NCBI GenBank assembly: GCA_964436865.1
Contig: CAYTFK010000062.1
Coordinates: 1-25,854, forward strand
Direction of reading: 5' to 3'
From: JAXGPP01 sp964436865
GTDB taxonomy: Bacteria; Planctomycetota; Planctomycetia; Pirellulales; Thermoguttaceae
DNA length: 25,854 bases
Shown here: in pieces, positions 1-8,900 of the stretch
Position numbering within the stretch: the first letter of the stretch is position 1
How the letters are laid out: every line of letters starts with the position of its first letter
Translations under genes and position numbers: made by a program
Notes under the pieces: generated by a model
Databases searched by the model: none
Told to the model about the DNA's origin: nothing
Seen by the model: only the letters and a program-made list of their open reading frames with translations

Positions 1-47
1 ATCGACGGGCTGTCTTTACGGGGTGCACCGAGTTGGGTGGGTTCTTT

Positions 48-77
48 AAAAACCGGCCCCCACCTTTGTGGGGCTGG
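48..77 (-). terminator. Intrinsic terminator of the clan-A glycosidase-like gene
   Basis: Read on the minus strand, a GC-rich hairpin (arms CCAGCCCCAC and GTGGGG plus GCCGG, loop AAAG, one bulged base) is followed directly by TTTTTAAAG. It lies about 60 bases past the stop codon of the minus-strand gene ending at 138, so it fits as that gene's rho-independent terminator. The plus-strand reading has no T run. Confidence 0.7.
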
Positions 78-97
78 CGTCTGGCATGCCTTGGCGG

Positions 98-114
98 GCA
101 GGCGGGACGCCTGC
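98..114. repeat. Short perfect palindrome (REP-like)
   Basis: GCAGGCG-GGA-CGCCTGC is a perfect 7-bp inverted repeat with a 3-base loop. It sits between the stop codon of the minus-strand gene at 138 and its terminator at 48-77. I see no second copy in this window. It may be a member of a dispersed intergenic palindrome family, or an additional 3' end hairpin. Confidence 0.45.
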
Positions 115-137
115 ACCACAAGTCCTCCAACAGCGCC

Positions 138-2570
138 TTATTTCTTCTTGCCCACAAGGTAGGCGTCGCTCACCTCGAGCGTGTTCTCGTCGCTGTCGCT
201 GTTGAAACCGACCGACAGGCTCCGCACACGGTCGAGGTCGAGCCGATTGTTCGAGTCTGGCGCGTTGGCGGTGCTCGGCACGAGGTCGCCGAAGCGGACC
301 ACCGCCGAGTGCCAGCGGCCATCGGCTGGGATGATCGATCCGCCCGAGATGTACCCCACGCCGGAATCACCCTCCCAAAGAAACACCCGCACGGCGGCTT
401 TCTTCTCGCATCGAGCACGGATGACGATCGCCTCGAAGGTGCTCAAATCCAGTCCTTCGGGCATCGGTAGCCGCGGATAGGCCCAGCGGTCGCCGGGAGC
501 GAAGCGGGCAGTCATGCGCCACCCGTCGGGCGACGGATTCCCGAGTTCGATTTTTCCGCCGCTGGCAATCTGCAGCCTCCAAGCGGCCAGGTTCTCGATC
601 GGCAGACGCACCGTCTGCGAGTATCGGCCCAGCCGCTGCTCCATGGTCGCCTCGCCCATTAGATCGACCACCAGCGGCAAGGCCGACAGGTCGTCGCCCC
701 CTTTGGCGGTAATGGTCGCGGTGAGTCGATCATCGGCAGCGAAACCGCGGCGCAGGTCGGCTGTCCAGTCGGCGTCGACAGAGCTTTCACCCGGCACATC
801 CACGGAACGGGCAGTGGAGCCGACAAGCGTTGCCTCTGGCGAAGAAAAGGCGATTTCAAGCGTCAACTTCTGTGGCTGCGGCGCGAGATTGAATGCCCGC
901 ACTCGCAGGGGAAACCGATCGAACGCGTCGCTGGTGATGCGATAGCCTTCCGAGACGGCGCTGACCAGTGCCGGATCGAACTGGTAACGCAACACGATCG
1001 GCGACAGGCTCGGCCGTGCGACATCGGCGGCCGGCCGACCCGCGTCGCGGATCTTAGCGGCCGCAGTGTCCGGTCGCAGGCGGGTCGCCAGCGGGAGGCG
1101 ATCGAGCGTGACATAGGTCAAACCATCGGGTACCGGAATGCCGCCCTCGGCGGTAGCCTTCAACTCGCGCCCGTCGATTCCCTCGGCGCGAAGCACCGGC
1201 ATGCCAATCGCGACCGTCTTCTCCGGCTTCGCCTCGCCCGTGTAGAGCACCAGTACGACCTCGTCGGTCTTTCCCGTACTGCCGAACACTCGTGCTCGGC
1301 GCACCGCTGGATCGTCAATCTCGAGGTCCCCGAGGTACGGCCGGTGGGCCAACCGCCGCGCGGCCGCGACATAGGCGGCCATCGGCCGCAGCGGCGTTCC
1401 CTCGCGCCCCATCATGCCGAAATTGCTCTCTCGCTCCTCGTAGAAGGGGTAAACGAACGCAAAGTACCGCGCGATGCCGCACGCCTTGGATTCGATGGCT
1501 TTCATCGTGATGTCGAGCGCGCTGGTCGAATCCTGGTCGGCGGGCGGCCGTGGCGGCCCTTTCTTCCACGGCCGGCCACACTCGGTGATCCAAAGCGGAA
1601 CGCCAGCCCGATCGTGGGCGGCAAGCCACTGGCGGTAGTCGCCGATCAGCGTCTCCATCTGTTCCGCCCGGCCGTAGGTATGAAAGCTGAAGACCGGCAC
1701 GCAATCGAGAAGGCCGTTTCTCGCAGCATTGTCGAGAAACGCGCGGTTGTGGTGGGCCACCACGCCTCCCACCAGAAGCGGTTTTTGATCGGCCGCGCCG
1801 TAGCACACCGCCTTCACCACGGCCGCGTATTGATCGGCGGGAAGATCGTCGCCGAAGCTGATGTCCGGTTCATTCCAAATTTCCAGGGCGGCCCAGTATC
1901 CGTGCCAGCGGGCGGTGATGTCACGCCACGACCTCGCCGTGGCGACGAGATCGTCGGGATACTTGCCCACCCGGCCCGTCCAGCCGGGGCCGTCGTGGAA
2001 CATCTCAAGCATGCTCACGCCCTCATCGGCATAGAGTTTCCGCAGCGACTCGTAGCGCCGCGACGACTCCCATTCCCATCGATCGGCCGCTGTTTGCACC
2101 TGGCCCCAACTGAGGCGTTCGCGCGACATGGCAATGCCGCTTCGGCGCAGCATTTTTACCAGGCCTTGTCGCAGTTCGTTGTTTTGGACGAGCCACGACA
2201 GAGCCGAATCGATCGAAAAGAACGGATCGGGATCGGCCGGGCCGGCCGTTGCCGAAAGAATGCCGAATCGCTGTTCCGTAGCCGGGAATTCAATATCATG
2301 GAAGCCCGCGGGCAGAGTGAGCCGAAGCTCGACGTTCCCATTGGCAACCGCCGCCTGGCCTTCGGCAACGATCTGACCGGCGTAGTCGCGCACCACATAT
2401 CTGAGCGGGCCGGCGGCCACGTCCGCAGCGGCGGACCACCGCAGCATGGCCGGATTGCCGGGCTCGATGAGGTAGGACTCGATCGCCAGCGGCTCTAAGC
2501 CGGCCGCCGCCGCCGTGCCCGACAATGCCGCCAGCCATACAATTCCCAATACATTCGCTGTCGATCGCAT
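138..2570 (-). CDS. Secreted clan GH-A (GH39/GH5-like) glycoside hydrolase with C-terminal carbohydrate-binding-like domain
   Basis: An 810-residue protein with a signal peptide (residues 1 to about 23, ending ALSGTAAAAG). An N-terminal beta-sandwich (about 25-115) precedes a TIM-barrel region (about 115-440). Two motifs mark the clan-A active site: EIWNEPD with the putative acid/base E234, and LWITECGRP with the putative nucleophile E330. Residues about 440-655 look like beta-rich linker domains. Residues about 660-805 resemble a CBM11/CIA30-type jelly roll. The start at 2570 is chosen because AGGTGA lies just upstream and the signal peptide follows at once. A longer frame to 2717 has no such support. 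The gene is divergent from the SGNH gene and has its own promoter and terminator. Fold and retaining mechanism are family knowledge; the substrate is unknown. Confidence 0.82.
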   Translation of the reverse strand: MRSTANVLGIVWLAALSGTAAAAGLEPLAIESYLIEPGNPAMLRWSAAADVAAGPLRYVVRDYAGQIVAEGQAAVANGNVELRLTLPAGFHDIEFPATEQRFGILSATAGPADPDPFFSIDSALSWLVQNNELRQGLVKMLRRSGIAMSRERLSWGQVQTAADRWEWESSRRYESLRKLYADEGVSMLEMFHDGPGWTGRVGKYPDDLVATARSWRDITARWHGYWAALEIWNEPDISFGDDLPADQYAAVVKAVCYGAADQKPLLVGGVVAHHNRAFLDNAARNGLLDCVPVFSFHTYGRAEQMETLIGDYRQWLAAHDRAGVPLWITECGRPWKKGPPRPPADQDSTSALDITMKAIESKACGIARYFAFVYPFYEERESNFGMMGREGTPLRPMAAYVAAARRLAHRPYLGDLEIDDPAVRRARVFGSTGKTDEVVLVLYTGEAKPEKTVAIGMPVLRAEGIDGRELKATAEGGIPVPDGLTYVTLDRLPLATRLRPDTAAAKIRDAGRPAADVARPSLSPIVLRYQFDPALVSAVSEGYRITSDAFDRFPLRVRAFNLAPQPQKLTLEIAFSSPEATLVGSTARSVDVPGESSVDADWTADLRRGFAADDRLTATITAKGGDDLSALPLVVDLMGEATMEQRLGRYSQTVRLPIENLAAWRLQIASGGKIELGNPSPDGWRMTARFAPGDRWAYPRLPMPEGLDLSTFEAIVIRARCEKKAAVRVFLWEGDSGVGYISGGSIIPADGRWHSAVVRFGDLVPSTANAPDSNNRLDLDRVRSLSVGFNSDSDENTLEVSDAYLVGKKK

Positions 2571-2606
2571 GTCTTCACCTCGAACGGGTTTGGTGTCACG
2601 CGTGCG

Positions 2607-2635
2607 ATTGTAGTGGGGAGCAAGAGCCAATTCAA
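2607..2635 (-). promoter_or_regulatory. Putative promoter of the clan-A glycosidase-like gene
   Basis: On the minus strand, TTGAAT (2635-2630) is separated by 17 bases from TACAAT (2612-2607). The -10 ends 36 bases before the ATG at 2570. Both hexamers match the sigma-70-type consensus at four or five of six positions. Confidence 0.6.
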
Positions 2636-2655
2636 ACCACCACGCGAGACCAACG

Positions 2656-3219
2656 ATGAACGAGGATTTGCAGACGTACCTGGCGCTCGGCGACAGCATG
2701 AGCATCGACACGTACACCGGCGTTCCCGGCGGCGGGGCGGTGAATCAGTTCTTCCGCACGCTCGCCGGGCAGTGGCGTCTCGACGATCGCACGTCCGACG
2801 GCTCCCGCATGCCGCATGTTCCCACCGATGGCCGCGGCGACCTGATCACGCTGACCATCGGCGGCAACGATCTGCTCGTGAACCGCGAAACGTATCTCGC
2901 CCGCGGGCTGGAAAGCTTCGCCGAAGAACACTTGCGACTCCTGGAGGCCATCCGCCGCGTCAACCCGCGCGCGAGCTTCATCGTGGGCAACGTCTATGCG
3001 CCCCAGGAGCCCCTGAGCGGCTTCGAGCGCGCGGCACTGGCCGCGGCCAACGCGATCATCGCCTCGAATTGCCGCCGGGTGGATGCCGAGCTTGCCGACA
3101 TCCACGCCGCGTTTCTCGGGCACGAACGCGATTACCTATGCTTTTCGATCGAGCCGACGCTCCGCGGCGCCGAGCGGATCGCGCAGTTGTTCGACGAGGC
3201 ATATCGGCGCCACCCGTGA
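2656..3219 (+). CDS. SGNH/GDSL-like protein with atypical C-terminal catalytic block
   Basis: A 187-residue cytoplasmic-looking protein without a signal peptide. Block I is YLALGDSMS with candidate nucleophile S14. Block III is TIGGNDLL (G69, G70, N71, D72), a classic SGNH oxyanion-hole motif. In block V, where SGNH esterases usually have DxxHP, the sequence reads FSIEPTLRGAERIA. The expected His position is therefore E166 and the expected Asp position is F163. The ATG at 2656 has only a weak purine-rich upstream sequence. The gene is divergent from the glycosidase gene and ends 96 bases before the next gene, which has its own promoter. It is either an SGNH esterase with a rearranged catalytic set or a non-hydrolytic relative; no substrate can be assigned. 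Confidence 0.8.
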   Translation: MNEDLQTYLALGDSMSIDTYTGVPGGGAVNQFFRTLAGQWRLDDRTSDGSRMPHVPTDGRGDLITLTIGGNDLLVNRETYLARGLESFAEEHLRLLEAIRRVNPRASFIVGNVYAPQEPLSGFERAALAAANAIIASNCRRVDAELADIHAAFLGHERDYLCFSIEPTLRGAERIAQLFDEAYRRHP

Positions 3220-3231
3220 TACCCCTCCCGG

Positions 3232-3260
3232 CTGACACCGCGCTGCGGCCGAATTAGAAT
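3232..3260 (+). promoter_or_regulatory. Putative promoter of the malectin-protein / dihaem-protein unit
   Basis: CTGACA (3232-3237), a 17-base spacer and TAGAAT (3255-3260) lie 55 bases upstream of the ATG at 3316. This makes a two-gene transcription unit with the gene at 5935 likely. Confidence 0.6.
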
Positions 3261-3315
3261 ACGGGTCGGAATGCGGTGCGCACCCGTCTGACCCGATCAG
3301 TCGCGGAGACTGGCC

Positions 3316-5892
3316 ATGAAGTGCTTGCCCGTCGCCAAAACCTGGTTTGTGCGCGGCGTGGTCGCCACGGCGTCTGTGCTGCTCGCGACCGCGCTGCCGG
3401 CCGCGACGGTTCAACTGCGTTACTATGCACATGAGGCGGTGCACGACGAGCACGGCGTCATCGCGCCTTGGTACCGCGGCCAGAACGGCCAGTGCGATCT
3501 TCGCGTCCGTGTGGCGGCTGAAACACTCAAACGCTACCCCTGGGCGTCGGCCGAACAGGCGGCGACACCAGCGCCGCACTATGTCTTCAACGGCCATTGG
3601 CAGATCACTGCCGACGGGCAGATCACGCCGATGCCGCTGGAAGACTGGAACAATGGCGACCTGGGACAGCGCGCGGCATACGTTCTGCTCGCCTTGGCCG
3701 ACTACTATCGCTATTCGGGCGACGCCGCCGCGATCGCCCACATGACTTACCAGGCCGATTATCTCGTCGATCGCTGCCAAACGGGCCCCGAGCATCCTTG
3801 GCCGAACTTCCTCGTCAGCGTGCCGGTGAAGGGCAAAGCGTATCGTCAGTGTCATCCGGAAGGGATGATCCAGCTCGACATCGTCGCCGAAGCGGGATTG
3901 GGCATGCTCGCGGCATACCGGCTGACGGAGAATCGCCGCTACCTGGATGCGGCCAGGCACTGGGCCGACCTCCTGGCCGAGCGGCGCGATCCGACTCCGG
4001 GTGCCGCTCCGTGGGGACGCTATGCGAATCCCGAGGCCGCCCCCTGGAAAGACAACAAGCAGACCGGCGGCGTGGCCTTTCTGCTGTATTTCTTCGACGA
4101 TCTGATACGCCTCGGCTACACCGGCAAGGAGGGCTCGCTGCTGGCCGCACGCGACGCGGGCCGTGCCTGGCTGCGCGACACGCTCTTGCCCCAGTGGACG
4201 GTGAACGACACTTGGGGACGCAATTACTGGGACTGGGCCGATCCGGTGCAGGCTGAGAATGTCACCGAGTTTGTCGCCCGCTACATGATCGACAATCCCG
4301 ACTACTTTCCGGGCTGGCGGCAGGACGTCCGGAACGTGCTGTCGCTGTTCATCAACCGCACCAGCGTCAGCCCGCAATCCAACGGCGATGTGTACAGCGG
4401 CGCGTGGGCCTTCCCCGAATCGTGCGGGTGCTGCGGCCGGTCGCTGTGGTACGGTCCGATGGAACTGGCCGTACCGTTTGCCCAGTACGCCGTCGCCTGT
4501 GACGACGACTGGTCCCGCGAGATCGCCCGCCGCATCCAAATCCTGGCCACCTACGACGTGCACGAAAGTGGCGTCTCGGAAGACAACATCGACGGCGGAG
4601 CGATCGTCTGCGGCGCTTGGTTCAAAATCGCCCACCCGATGGCTCTGCGGCACGTGCTGGGGACGATGGCCTGGCTGCCGGAGGAATTCGGCGCGGCCCG
4701 CGAAAACCACATCATGCGCAGTTCGAGCACCGTGAGCCGCGTGCGGTACGGCAAAGGTAAGGTCGAATACGAGACGTTCGACGCCCCGGCGCCCACGGTC
4801 GACGTGCTGCGTCTGGCCTTTGTGCCCCGGGCGGTGACCGCCGATGGCCAGCCGCTCGCCGAGCGCGACGCCCTGGATGGCGTTGGCTACCGGGTCAAGC
4901 CGCTGCCCTGCGGAGATGCGATCGTCTGGATCCGCCGCGACGAACGCCGCGCGGTCGTGGTCGAAGGGGACGATCCGCAGGAGGAGATCGGTCGGCAGGA
5001 AATCGTTTTTCACGGCGATTGGAGGCGGGAGAAGACGGCCGGCGACGATCCAGCCCCGCGTGATGTTGCTGCTGCCGCCGGTGCGACGATGGAGTTTTCG
5101 TTTCATGGGAACCAGGTCCGGCTGATCGGCGATTTTGGTCCCGACGGCGGCCTGGCCGACGTCTTCGTCGATGGCGTCAAGCAGCTTGTGGGAATCGACT
5201 GCTACAATCCGTCGCCGCGATCGAGCCAGACGCTCTACTATTTGAACGGCCTCACGCAGGGCTCGCACGCCGTGAAGGTGGTGGTCCGCGGCGAGAAGAA
5301 CCCGGTTGCTCAGGGCTCCGCGGTGCGGATCGCACGGGCGCTCTCCTCGGCGGCCACCGGCGCGAACGGCTTCAGCGCAGGCAGCGGTCCGCGTGGTCCG
5401 CAGCGGATGATCTTCGGCTACACGGGGCGAGAAGACTACGTCGATTCGGCGGGAAATGCCTGGCGTCCCGCGACAGAAGTGGTCACCCGGTCAGAGCACA
5501 TGGCCGATTCGGTCGCCCTTGCCTGGTGGACAACACCGCGGGCCGAGACGATCGAGGGCACCGCCGATGGCGCTCTCTACCGCCACGGAATCCACGCTCC
5601 AGAATTCTGGACGAATGTCACGGTTGCTCCCGGCGTCTACCGCGTGCGGCTTCTGTTTGCCGAGACACGGCACGACCTCGAACCGGCCAAGCGAGCCGCG
5701 ACCGTGAGCATCAACGGCCGCGAGGTCGAGCGCGAGATCGACATCGCCGCGCGGGCCGGCGGAATGGGCCGGGCGCTCGATCTTACCTTCGAGCATATCG
5801 AGCCCAACCACGGCGTGATCGAGATTCGCTTCAGCAACCGGGCAGGGGGCGAAGCAATATGCCAGGCAATCGAAGTCGTTCCCGAAAGGTAG
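3316..5892 (+). CDS. Secreted alpha/alpha-barrel putative glycosidase with Cys cluster, jelly-roll and malectin domains
   Basis: An 858-residue protein with a signal peptide (residues 1 to about 30). Residues about 40-500 look like an (alpha/alpha) helical barrel, with repeated Trp/Tyr-rich helices such as GQRAAYVLLALADYYRYSG. An unusual compact cluster, E368-S-C370-G-C372-C373-G, lies in this region. Such Glu/Cys sets form the zinc-thiolate active site of GH127 beta-L-arabinofuranosidases, so a remote relationship is possible but not shown. Residues about 555-670 form a jelly-roll-like segment (VRLIGDFGPDGG). Residues about 697-858 match a malectin-type carbohydrate-binding fold (VYRVRLLFAET, AICQAIEVVPER). 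GGAG lies just before the ATG. The next gene starts 42 bases downstream. The substrate is unknown, but location and ligand modules point to extracytoplasmic glycan processing. Confidence 0.75.
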   Translation: MKCLPVAKTWFVRGVVATASVLLATALPAATVQLRYYAHEAVHDEHGVIAPWYRGQNGQCDLRVRVAAETLKRYPWASAEQAATPAPHYVFNGHWQITADGQITPMPLEDWNNGDLGQRAAYVLLALADYYRYSGDAAAIAHMTYQADYLVDRCQTGPEHPWPNFLVSVPVKGKAYRQCHPEGMIQLDIVAEAGLGMLAAYRLTENRRYLDAARHWADLLAERRDPTPGAAPWGRYANPEAAPWKDNKQTGGVAFLLYFFDDLIRLGYTGKEGSLLAARDAGRAWLRDTLLPQWTVNDTWGRNYWDWADPVQAENVTEFVARYMIDNPDYFPGWRQDVRNVLSLFINRTSVSPQSNGDVYSGAWAFPESCGCCGRSLWYGPMELAVPFAQYAVACDDDWSREIARRIQILATYDVHESGVSEDNIDGGAIVCGAWFKIAHPMALRHVLGTMAWLPEEFGAARENHIMRSSSTVSRVRYGKGKVEYETFDAPAPTVDVLRLAFVPRAVTADGQPLAERDALDGVGYRVKPLPCGDAIVWIRRDERRAVVVEGDDPQEEIGRQEIVFHGDWRREKTAGDDPAPRDVAAAAGATMEFSFHGNQVRLIGDFGPDGGLADVFVDGVKQLVGIDCYNPSPRSSQTLYYLNGLTQGSHAVKVVVRGEKNPVAQGSAVRIARALSSAATGANGFSAGSGPRGPQRMIFGYTGREDYVDSAGNAWRPATEVVTRSEHMADSVALAWWTTPRAETIEGTADGALYRHGIHAPEFWTNVTVAPGVYRVRLLFAETRHDLEPAKRAATVSINGREVEREIDIAARAGGMGRALDLTFEHIEPNHGVIEIRFSNRAGGEAICQAIEVVPER

Positions 5893-5934
5893 CGAGCCCC
5901 GCTCGATTATCGCCCATAGCCCAAGGAGAGATTC

Positions 5935-8900
5935 ATGGCAGGCCGCGCGTTTCAGTGCTTTCTAGGATGGGCGATTTGCCTCGCGCTGGCGGCAGATGTT
6001 TCGCAGGCGGACCCTTCGGCGACGAACGGCGACCGGCGGATCGCCGCCTGGAGTTTCGAGGACAGCGCCGCCGGCCGCTTCGAGGACGCCAGCGGCAACG
6101 GCTACCACGCCTCGTTCGAACCATCCTCGTCGGCCGTTGCTCCGGCCGAAGGCCTTTTCGGCCAGGCGGTGGCTTTCTCCGGCAATCACCTGGTCCGGGT
6201 AGCAGGGCCCGAGTTCGGCAAGCTGCCGCAGATCGCACTTACCGCCTGGGTCTTGCCGCGCGAACTGGGCAGCTACCGCGAGATCTTCCGCAAGGAAGAC
6301 GGCGACCGCCGCGTGCTGTTCTCATTCCAGCACGACGGCACGATACTTTCCCTCGGCTTGAACATCGGCGGATACATCGAGTGCGATGCGCCGCTTGATT
6401 CGGCCCAGGTGCTCGACGGCGCGTGGCATCACTGCGCGGCGACGTTCGATGGTCGCGTCATGCGCGTCTTTTTCGACGGCCGCGAGATAGGTGCGCTCGA
6501 GCGGCCCGGTGAGATTACCGCCGGCGGGCCGGCGCCCGGGTGCATCGGCTCCTCGAACGGCGGCGAGTGTTTTCAGGGGCAGATCGACGAACTGGTCATT
6601 TATCGGGCGGCTCTCGCGGCAGACGAAGTGGCAGCAGAGTACCGGCGCGGCGTCGAGTCGCTCGAGCGGATGGCTCGGGAGATCCAGTCGCGCGTGGGCG
6701 CGATCTACGCAGCCGGCCCTTCTTTGGCCGAAACCCTCGCCCAGACGCGAAAGAAGGCCGACGACGAGGGCGTGACTATCGATCGCGCGCTGGCCGGCGC
6801 GCTGGCCACGCGGATGAAGGCGGAGTTCCCGACCGAGTACGAAGAGTTCGTCCGCTTCACGGCGGGACCTGTCGAATACTTGATCGCCCGCGGAAACGAT
6901 TTCAACCACCGCGAGGCCGCGCGGCTGGTGGAGCTTCTTGTGGAGTACAAGCCGCTTACGGCCGAGCAGAAAGCGCGGCAGACCGCCGACCAGATGCGGC
7001 GTTGGGACGAAGCCGAAGCGATCCGCGCCCGGGTCGATAACCTCGTGGCTCAGGGGGATCAGGCGACCTGGTCGCCGGAGTGGATTGCGCTCATGCTCGA
7101 AGCAGGCCGGCGGATTCAATTCCGGCCGCACGTTTCCGAGGCCGTGGCGCCTTACATTCGACCCGAGCCATCCGTTGCGCGAAACCGCACCGCCGCTGAG
7201 GCGGCCGAGATCCTTCGCAACGATTGGCTGCACCAGGCCGACGGACATCCCACCCGCGAGCGGATCGCCCGCGAGATCGCCTGGACCAGGGAGCTTGCCG
7301 GGCGGATCTCAAGTCAACATCCCGGCCGGATCGACTTCGCTCGGGAACTTGCCGAGTTGGCCGGCATTGAGACCAGGCTTGCGGCGATTGGCGAAGAGGA
7401 TGCGGGGCTCTACTGCGAAGTGCGCCGCATCAAGCGGGCGATCGCCTTGGCCAACCCGGCGGTCGATTTCAACCGCATCCTGCTGGTCGACATGCCGTAT
7501 CCTCAAGGCTCGGAATGGCGGCACGAAACTCGCCACCGGCTGGGCTATATGGCGGTGCCGGGCGGGCGGCTGCTGGTGCTCGAAGGATTGGCTCCCGATG
7601 GCAACCTCCGCCAGCTTGCCCCGCAGGCGCCCCTCGACGGCTCCTTCTGGCGGCCCGATCTGTCGTACGATGCCCAAAAGGTTCTGTTCTGCTTCAAGCC
7701 TCATAACGAGAAATCGTTCCATCTCTACGAGGTCAATCTCGACGGCACGGACCTGGTGCAACTGACCGACGGGCCGTATGACGACCTCGATCCGATCTAT
7801 CTGCCCGATGACCGGCATATCATCTTCTCGACTACCCGAGCGCATACCTATGTCCGCTGCATGCCGCCGACGAACGCCTTCGTCCTTGCGCGGTGCGATC
7901 GCGACGGCAAGAACGTCTACCTGATCTCGTCGAACAACGAGCCCGACTATCTGCCCTCGGTGATGAACGACGGCCGGGTGATCTATACGCGGTGGGAGTA
8001 TACCGACAAACCGCTGTGGCGGGCGCAGAAGCTGTGGACAATCAACCCCGACGGAACCCAGGTGAGCACGTTCTGGGGCAACCAGAGCGTCTGGCCCGAT
8101 CTGTTGAAGGACGCGCGGGCCATACCCGGCAGCCGGCGCGTTATGTTTACCGGCAGCGCGCACCACGATTGGTTCAGCGGGTCGGTGGGAATCATCGATC
8201 CCGACGACGGTTTCAACTTTCCCGACGGCCTGACGAAGGTTACGGCCGACGTCCCTTGGCCCGAATCGGGCAACGGACCGGTCGACCCGGTGGAATCAGC
8301 CTCGTATCACGCCAGCGGCGCCTACCGGGGATACTACTCGCCCTATCCGCTCAGCGAGCAGGATTTCCTCGTTTCGGCGGAGCGGAATGGCAAGTTTGTG
8401 CTCTATCTGATGGACGTGCAAGGCAACCGCGAGCTGATCTATGAAGGGGCGAACAACGTTTTTCACGCCATTCCCATCCGCCCCCGCCCCAAACCGCCGC
8501 TGATCGCCGATCGGGTCGCCTGGCCGGGCAAGGCGGAGCGGCTCGCACCGCAAGAGGGCGTGATCTTCAGCAGCAACGTCTACCATGGCGCCCCGCCGGA
8601 GCTTGCCGGCAAGGCGAGGTTCTTGCGGATCCTCAACATCGAGCCCAAGACCTATACGTACTGGTACAAGCGGCCGTACATCTCCACCGGTCCGGTCGTT
8701 TCGGCCGTGCAGTCGGACGGGGTGAAGCGGATCCTCGGAACCGTGCCCATCGAAGCTGACGGTTCGGTGGCTTTCCGCGCGCCGGCCGGAATTTCGCTGC
8801 ACTTTCAGCTTCTCGATGAGAACGAACGGGCGCTGCAAACGATGCGCAGCTTTGTCGGCATCATGCCGGGCGAGAGGCGGGGTTGCCTCGGGTGTCACGA

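Noticed and set aside
3136..5268. 710-codon minus-strand open frame opposite the malectin-domain gene
   Set aside because: The opposing frame has a signal peptide, recognisable domains and a promoter; this one has none.
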